From NCBI GenBank assembly GCA_934444695.1, contig CAKSDF010000010.1, forward strand, positions 1-26,337: a stretch of DNA of 26,337 nucleotides, given 5' to 3'. Positions 22,365 to 26,337 of the stretch are shown one piece after another (the stretch's first letter is position 1; each line of letters opens with the position of its first letter). The stretch is from an uncultured Eubacteriales bacterium. GTDB taxonomy: Bacteria > Bacillota > Clostridia > Oscillospirales > Acutalibacteraceae. Under the pieces are notes generated by a model that made no database searches, had not been told where the DNA came from, and saw nothing but the letters and a program-made list of their open reading frames with translations. Made by a program: the position numbers and the translations under genes.

Positions 22365-22407
22365 AAGCACCGCTACAATACAGTTAAGGAATTTGCGATA
22401 AAATTAA

Positions 22408-22468
22408 ATACCGCCGCAAAAGACTGATCATAACGGTCGAGACATCCTTTTGTGACGGTATGTTTTTA
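22408..22468 (+). terminator. Terminator after the HTH-desulfoferrodoxin gene
   Basis: ATACCG (22408-22413) pairs with CGGTAT (22456-22461), continued by CGCAAAAG with CTTTTGTG, then GTTTTTA. The loop is long (about 25 bases). The rest of 22365-22561 shows nothing. Confidence 0.75.
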
Positions 22469-22561
22469 TGGTTGGACGGGAATGAGAAGCCTGTGCTTTG
22501 TGAAAAAGTCGGTGTTTTTGTATGGGTAAAGCAGAAATACGGTGCAACGAAACTTAATGTG

Positions 22562-23329
22562 CTATTTTGTTGCCGTAAAGAAAAGACGAGGCATTTTTAA
22601 AATGATTTTGCCGTCCTTTTGAATGCCAAAGTTTTGGGAAATTTCTTTTTTGAGGTCGGAAATGAACTGCTCTTTTTGCTCGGCTGAAAGAGCGTCGAGA
22701 TAGGGCCGCAGCCCGCTTCCCTTATACCATTCGAGCACGCCGTCGGCGCTGTCCACCGTGTGGTAGTAAACCGTTTCCCACATATCGATTTTTTCAAAAA
22801 GGGCGGTCAGTGCGTCGTAATACCCTTCGGAAGAAAGGGAGTGAAAATTCTTTATGCAGCTGAGTTTTTGCCACTTTTCGGCTGATACAAGACGGTTTAA
22901 GAGCTTGTAAAAAAGGGCGCGGTCGGTCAACGGGATCTGTACGGCGAAAACGCCGCCCTTTTCAAGCTTTTGATAAACGGCCGATATAAGCCCGGCCTGG
23001 TCGGGAATCCAGTGTATGCAGGCGTTTGAAAAAATCAGGTCGTATGAGCCTTCTATGCGGCTCAGCCCATCGGGGAGCAGGCATTCTTCAAAACGCAGCT
23101 CGGGATGATTTTGCCTTGCCGATTCGAGCATCTGCGGTGAGCCGTCCAGTCCGCAGATGTCTGCATCTTTAAACCGATCGGCCAAAAGGGCGGTGCTGTT
23201 GCCGGGGCCGCAGCCTAAATCCAGTACTCTTTTTGGTGAAATGTCAAAAAGCCTGCCTATCAGATCAAAGGACGGGCGGGTGCGCTGAGCGGCAAACTTC
23301 ATATATTGGGATGAATTCCAGTCTGACAT
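22562..23329 (-). CDS. Trans-aconitate 2-methyltransferase-like SAM methyltransferase
   Basis: 255 residues. It follows the Tam pattern closely: MSDWNSSQYMKFAAQRTRPSFDL, the SAM-binding motif I VLDLGCGPGNST (35-46), the acidic GLDGSPQMLESAR, FSNACIHWIPDQAGLI, LEKGGVFAVQIP and a C-terminal IILKMPRLFFTATK. Tam methylates trans-aconitate, an aconitase side product; a related small-acid substrate is possible. Cytoplasmic. GGAGG precedes the ATG, and the gene has its own promoter. Not linked to aconitase here. Confidence 0.88.
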   Translation of the reverse strand: MSDWNSSQYMKFAAQRTRPSFDLIGRLFDISPKRVLDLGCGPGNSTALLADRFKDADICGLDGSPQMLESARQNHPELRFEECLLPDGLSRIEGSYDLIFSNACIHWIPDQAGLISAVYQKLEKGGVFAVQIPLTDRALFYKLLNRLVSAEKWQKLSCIKNFHSLSSEGYYDALTALFEKIDMWETVYYHTVDSADGVLEWYKGSGLRPYLDALSAEQKEQFISDLKKEISQNFGIQKDGKIILKMPRLFFTATK

Positions 23330-23390
23330 AATTGCCTCCTGCCCTCAAGTGCGATTGATTTAAATGCGTTACTGATGATCTTTCGTTTGA

Positions 23391-23419
23391 ATTATAATAC
23401 TGTCGATAATTTTTTGCAA
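23391..23419 (-). promoter_or_regulatory. Promoter of the Tam-like gene
   Basis: Minus-strand TTGCAA (23419 to 23414) and TATAAT (23396 to 23391), spacer 17. Confidence 0.65.
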
Positions 23420-23447
23420 TAAAATTCATATAAATTTAATTTTTATG

Positions 23448-23476
23448 TTGAAAAATGAATATCTATGTAGTATAAT
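23448..23476 (+). promoter_or_regulatory. Promoter of the glycine riboswitch-symporter unit
   Basis: TTGAAA (23448-23453) and TATAAT (23471-23476), spacer 17. A CCGTTC/GAACGG hairpin with a T-rich tail (23531-23565) lies between it and the riboswitch and could cause early termination. Confidence 0.75.
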
Positions 23477-23579
23477 TGCAAAAAGTCCCTTTGAAGCCTT
23501 ATGAATTTTAAATCAGAAACGCGATTTTGACCGTTCCTTTTGAACGGCGGTTTTGTGTTTTTCGGTTTTAAGAGACTGA

Positions 23580-23755
23580 AGGAACAGGGAACTCCGGAGA
23601 ATCCCGATGGACGGGTGCCGAAGGTGTAAGTCGAAAACGGGCGTGGTGTTAAGGAGCAAGCGGTCGGCCACCGATTGCTTAAGCTGCAGACATTGCGGTG
23701 GCGCCGGTGTTTTCGACGAATCTCTCAGGCCAAAGAACGGAGCAGACGGCGGAAA
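23580..23755 (+). ncRNA. Glycine riboswitch (single aptamer)
   Basis: The two conserved blocks of the glycine aptamer are present in order: GGGTGCCGAAGGTGTAAG near 23633 and AATCTCTCAGGCCAAAGAACG near 23720. P1 can form from CTCCG (23592-23596) with CGGAG (23738-23742). A long P3-type arm (about 23640-23705) lies between. Only one full aptamer is seen, although tandem pairs are common. A terminator (23785-23811) follows, and the downstream gene is an alanine/glycine-type symporter, a known partner of this riboswitch. Such switches usually turn expression on with glycine; the direction here is not established, since uptake genes can be wired either way. Confidence 0.93.
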
Positions 23756-23784
23756 CAATTTTAAAGTCTGTGACATTTTTCCGG

Positions 23785-23811
23785 AGCGACCGATTTTCGG
23801 TTGCTTTTTTT
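23785..23811 (+). terminator. Riboswitch-controlled terminator
   Basis: AGCGACCG (23785-23792) pairs with CGGTTGCT (23798-23805, one G-U) and is followed by T5-T6, 35 bases before the symporter ATG. It is the likely expression platform of the glycine riboswitch. Confidence 0.85.
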
Positions 23812-23847
23812 AATTTTTGCGGAATTTTCCGCTTAGGAGGAGAAAAA

Positions 23848-25290
23848 ATGGACATCAACAAGCTTATTGAAACGGTTGACGGCTTTGTGTGGGGCTGGGT
23901 GCTCATCGCGCTTATAATCGGCGTGGGCGTTTATCTGACCCTCAGGACAAGGGCTGTTCAGGTACTGCATCTGGGAAAAGCCCTCAAGTTTATGTTCAAA
24001 AACGAGGACGACGGCCACGGTGAGGTTACTTCCTTCGGGGCGCTATGTACCGCCCTTTCGGCCACCATCGGCACCGGAAACATTGTCGGCGTCGCCACCG
24101 CCATAACGGCAGGAGGCCCGGGAGCGCTGCTCTGGATGCTTATTGCGGCCTTTTTCGGAATGGCCACAAAATATGCCGAGGGACTTTTGGCCATTAAATA
24201 CCGCACGGTGGATGAAGAAGGCCATGTGCTTGGCGGACCCTTCTATTACATAGAACGGGGACTGGGCGAAAGATATAAAAAGATTCCATCGTGGAAATGG
24301 CTCGGAAAGCTGTTTGCGGCCTTCGGAGTGCTGGCCGGAATTATGGGAATCGGTACTATCACCCAGATCAACGGCATTACCGAAGCGGCCGAGCGGCTTT
24401 TTGAAAGCCCCACGGTGTTTACTCTCGACGGCAAAAACATCACCCTTGCCACCATTATTTGCGGCGCTTTTATAACCGTTTGCGTGGCTCTCGTGGTGCT
24501 TGGCGGAATAAAGCGTATTGCTAAGGTTTCGGAAATCGTCGTACCTTTTATGGCGGTGGCCTATGTGGTTTTCGCCATTGTTATACTCATCTTTAATGTC
24601 AAACAAATTCCCGCCGCCGTTTCGATTATTTGCAGAAGCGCATTTAACGTTAACGCAATCGGCGGAGCTATCGCCGGAGTTACCCTTAAAATAGCCATTC
24701 AAAAGGGCGTTGGCAGAGGAATTTTCTCCAACGAATCGGGTCTCGGCTCGGCACCTATCGCCGCAGCTGCTGCTCAGACCAAGGAGCCTGTGCGTCAGGG
24801 CCTTGTAACAATGACCGGCACATTTATCGACACCATAATCATCTGCACCATGACCGGCCTTTCGGTGGTCATTACCGGTGCGTGGAATCCCAATGTCACC
24901 GGACAGAATCTTGAGGGATTTCAGGTTACGGCATATGCATGGGAAAAGGGGCTACCATTTGCTAACAGCACCATCAGCCTGGTTGTTCTGTCGGTTTGTC
25001 TGATGTTCTTTGCATTTACCACCATTCTCGGATGGAATTATTATTCCGAAAGATGTCTTGAATATCTCATCGGCGGAAACAAAAAGGGCATTTTGCTTTT
25101 TTATAAAATACTCTATATTCTTGCAGTGGCCGTCGGTCCTTATCTGACCGTTGCGGCGGTGTGGAATATTGCCGATATTTTCAACGGACTTATGGCCTTC
25201 CCGAACCTTGTGGCGCTGTTCCTGCTTGGAGGGGTTGTCGGCGAAGAAACCAAGAAGTATTTTAAGGAAAAACGGCATTTGCTTAACTGA
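23848..25290 (+). CDS. Alanine/glycine:cation symporter (AGCS family)
   Basis: 480 residues, about eleven membrane segments. AGCS proteins import alanine or glycine with Na+ or H+. Typical motifs: FGALCTALSATIGTGNIVGVATAI (about 56-79), GMATKYAEGLLAIKYR, GGPFYYIERGLG, and VGRGIFSNESGLGSAPIAAAAA near 290-312. The true start is the ATG at 23848 after AGGAGGAG; the reading frame is open further upstream but crosses the riboswitch and its terminator. With the glycine riboswitch in front, glycine is the most likely substrate. No co-transcribed gene follows; a strong terminator lies about 95 bases downstream. Confidence 0.95.
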   Translation: MDINKLIETVDGFVWGWVLIALIIGVGVYLTLRTRAVQVLHLGKALKFMFKNEDDGHGEVTSFGALCTALSATIGTGNIVGVATAITAGGPGALLWMLIAAFFGMATKYAEGLLAIKYRTVDEEGHVLGGPFYYIERGLGERYKKIPSWKWLGKLFAAFGVLAGIMGIGTITQINGITEAAERLFESPTVFTLDGKNITLATIICGAFITVCVALVVLGGIKRIAKVSEIVVPFMAVAYVVFAIVILIFNVKQIPAAVSIICRSAFNVNAIGGAIAGVTLKIAIQKGVGRGIFSNESGLGSAPIAAAAAQTKEPVRQGLVTMTGTFIDTIIICTMTGLSVVITGAWNPNVTGQNLEGFQVTAYAWEKGLPFANSTISLVVLSVCLMFFAFTTILGWNYYSERCLEYLIGGNKKGILLFYKILYILAVAVGPYLTVAAVWNIADIFNGLMAFPNLVALFLLGGVVGEETKKYFKEKRHLLN

Positions 25291-25323
25291 AAAAGGCAAC
25301 TGCCCGACTGATTAAAGACTTAT

Positions 25324-25348
25324 GCCTTTCTGGAAAAGGCGTTTGTTC
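25324..25348 (+). terminator. First weak hairpin after the symporter
   Basis: GCCTTT (25324-25329) and AAAGGC (25335-25340) enclose five bases, followed by GTTTGTTC. It is weaker than the main terminator at 25387. Confidence 0.45.
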
Positions 25349-25386
25349 AATTGACAGTTAAGGCTGTCGCAATTAAAGCATAAAAT

Positions 25387-25429
25387 CTCCGTGTCCTGCG
25401 GTTTGCGGGATGCGGAGTTTTGCTTTTTT
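25387..25429 (+). terminator. Main terminator of the symporter gene
   Basis: A 13-bp stem with three G-U pairs (25387-25399 with 25405-25417) and loop GGTTT is followed by TTTTGCTTTTTT. Confidence 0.88.
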
Positions 25430-25437
25430 AGAAATAT
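25418..25437 (+). repeat. Isolated copy of the TTTTGC-N6-RGAAATAT motif
   Basis: TTTTGC (25418-25423), six bases, AGAAATAT (25430-25437): the spacing of the 19.2-19.7 kb array. The first half doubles as the T-tract of the symporter terminator, so that part may be coincidental. Confidence 0.5.
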
Positions 25438-25562
25438 GATGCACCTATATGATAAATGTGACAAATTTAATTGTTAAAAGCGACGATAATCGGGGGGGTA
25501 AATGCTAATTTGGAATTAAAATCGTCGAGATTAACAAAATTTAATAAGTTGCTCGATATGTG

Positions 25563-25592
25563 TTGACATAACACGGAAAACAATGGTATGAT
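25563..25592 (+). promoter_or_regulatory. Promoter of the terminal secreted-protein gene
   Basis: TTGACA (25563-25568) and TATGAT (25587-25592), spacer 18. Confidence 0.7.
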
Positions 25593-25643
25593 TTGTATAG
25601 AAAAAATCAAATTTTAACCAACGGTACGATGAGAGGTGATTGA

Positions 25644-25658
25644 ATGAAAAAAATGTAA
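25644..25658 (+). CDS. Four-codon mini-ORF or frameshifted small peptide
   Basis: GAGAGGTG (25631-25638) is well placed before an ATG that reads only Met-Lys-Lys-Met and stops, across a run of seven A. One extra A would open a 29-codon frame running to about 25733, past the start of the next gene. It may be a leader mini-ORF, a real small peptide hit by a frameshift or sequencing error, or a slippage site. Confidence 0.3.
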   Translation: MKKM

Positions 25659-25713
25659 GAGTAAATTATGTTGTGGGAGAATATCAACCAATAATTAAGA
25701 CAAGGAGGAATTT

Positions 25714-26337
25714 ATGGTTATTAAATTATTAAGTGGAATTATGTCCTTTATTATGATGGTGTCCTTTTCAGATTATCTTATTGACGGAAACACAATTACC
25801 ACAAGCACAGTCAGTAGTGCGTCTTATGTATCCGAAAGCGAAGCAGAAGCAATTGCAAACCAGTGTATACAAAACCAAATCGGACAAGTCGGATGCAGAT
25901 GGAATATAACAACACGAATATATGAAACCGTACCTTTCTCCGATCCTTTCGGAAATGTAAACTCCTATCTTTTTAGGGTTATAACCGATGATGAGATTAT
26001 AGGTTATCTCTTTGTAGATGCGTATCAAGAAAATCCACATGTCCAGGCTTTTGGATATGAATGTGATTTTATGCTTGACAGCATATATGAGCAAAACAAC
26101 AATCGAAAGATTGAAGAATCAGATAATATTATATATAATAATGGCTTTTCTTTTTTCACACGGGAACAGACAGGAGAATACAAGTCTGTTGTTTCGGGTG
26201 AGGTGCTTGAACAAACGGAAAGAGAAGTAAAAAAACAATATGCAGAGAGGAAAGCAGAACTGATTGAAATTGAAAACGAAGCAAGAATTTCCTCCGAAAC
26301 GGTCAGTCCTATGGAGCAGGTTGTTTACACAAACAAA
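25714..26337 (+). CDS. Secreted protein of unknown function (partial, runs off the window)
   Basis: 208 codons open to the window end, with no stop. The start ATG has AAGGAGG at 25702-25708. A hydrophobic N-terminus (VIKLLSGIMSFIMMVSFSDYLI) could be a signal peptide or anchor. Then come SEAEAIANQCI, a strand-rich region with NSYLFRVITDDEIIGYLFVDAY and VQAFGYECDFML, and a charged helical part (EVLEQTEREVKKQYAERKAELIE). The strand-rich part resembles propeptide-like domains found before cysteine peptidases of surface proteins, a loose similarity only. Codon use (AGA, ATA, ACA, CAA; low GC) is clearly unlike the housekeeping genes, suggesting acquisition from elsewhere. Any catalytic domain would lie beyond the window. 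Confidence 0.8.
   Translation, partial: MVIKLLSGIMSFIMMVSFSDYLIDGNTITTSTVSSASYVSESEAEAIANQCIQNQIGQVGCRWNITTRIYETVPFSDPFGNVNSYLFRVITDDEIIGYLFVDAYQENPHVQAFGYECDFMLDSIYEQNNNRKIEESDNIIYNNGFSFFTREQTGEYKSVVSGEVLEQTEREVKKQYAERKAELIEIENEARISSETVSPMEQVVYTNK

Noticed and set aside
23698..23847. 50-residue N-terminal extension of the symporter
   Set aside because: It crosses the glycine aptamer and terminator; the ATG at 23848 has an AGGAGG site and begins the family's sequence.
24043..24702. 219-codon minus-strand frame opposite the symporter
   Set aside because: Asn/Gly/His-rich shadow of the membrane protein gene, with no start signals.

Overview
The window looks like a chromosomal segment from an uncultured Gram-positive anaerobe of the class Clostridia (Oscillospiraceae/Ruminococcaceae-like; inferred from content, not from any search). 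Grounds: strong AGGAGG-type ribosome binding sites, many TTGACA-17-TATAAT promoters, Firmicutes synteny (darA-holB-ricT, a DUF1934 gene next to argS, rpsO-pnp), PlsY, DegV, a 2[4Fe-4S] ferredoxin, a glycine riboswitch, a cohesin-like surface protein and a desulfoferrodoxin-type protein. No transposase, integrase, phage gene, CRISPR array, rRNA or tRNA was seen.

Layout. 1-1120: truncated HAD-like gene diverging from a DeoR-family regulator. 1134-6016 (minus): degV and a SurA/PrsA-like lipoprotein from one promoter, then rpsO-pnp from its own promoter; pnp has a long folded leader, and rpsO encodes an S15 that appears to lack ten internal residues. 6071-7763: DUF4186 gene, a large four-way-junction RNA, and a TSUP exporter. 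7766-14470 (minus): plsY and der, then yjbQ-hypothetical-murI-DUF1934-argS led by a consensus promoter. 14657-17355 (plus): darA (c-di-AMP receptor), holB and ricT, with a leader RNA that can form mutually exclusive helices. 17676-19026: ferredoxin and cohesin-like surface protein, each with promoter and terminator. 19034-19743: gene-free DNA holding a 15-copy degenerate tandem repeat with a period near 34.6 bp. 19754-21654: yerC-like TrpR-family regulator, DMT transporter and small PAS protein as an operon. 21780-22364: an XRE helix-turn-helix fused to a complete desulfoferrodoxin-like module. 22562-23419 (minus): Tam-like methyltransferase. 23448-25430: glycine riboswitch with terminator controlling an AGCS symporter. 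25563-26337: AT-rich secreted-protein gene of different codon style, running off the window.

Most genes are housekeeping: translation (rpsO, argS), RNA decay (pnp, ricT), ribosome assembly (der), replication (holB), phospholipid and peptidoglycan precursors (plsY, murI) and c-di-AMP signalling (darA). The most unusual material is the 19.2-19.7 kb array, whose bipartite motif also occurs singly, with identical internal spacing, at 6464 and 25418; the four-way-junction RNA at 6.5-6.7 kb; the HTH-desulfoferrodoxin fusion; the switching darA leader; and the shortened S15.
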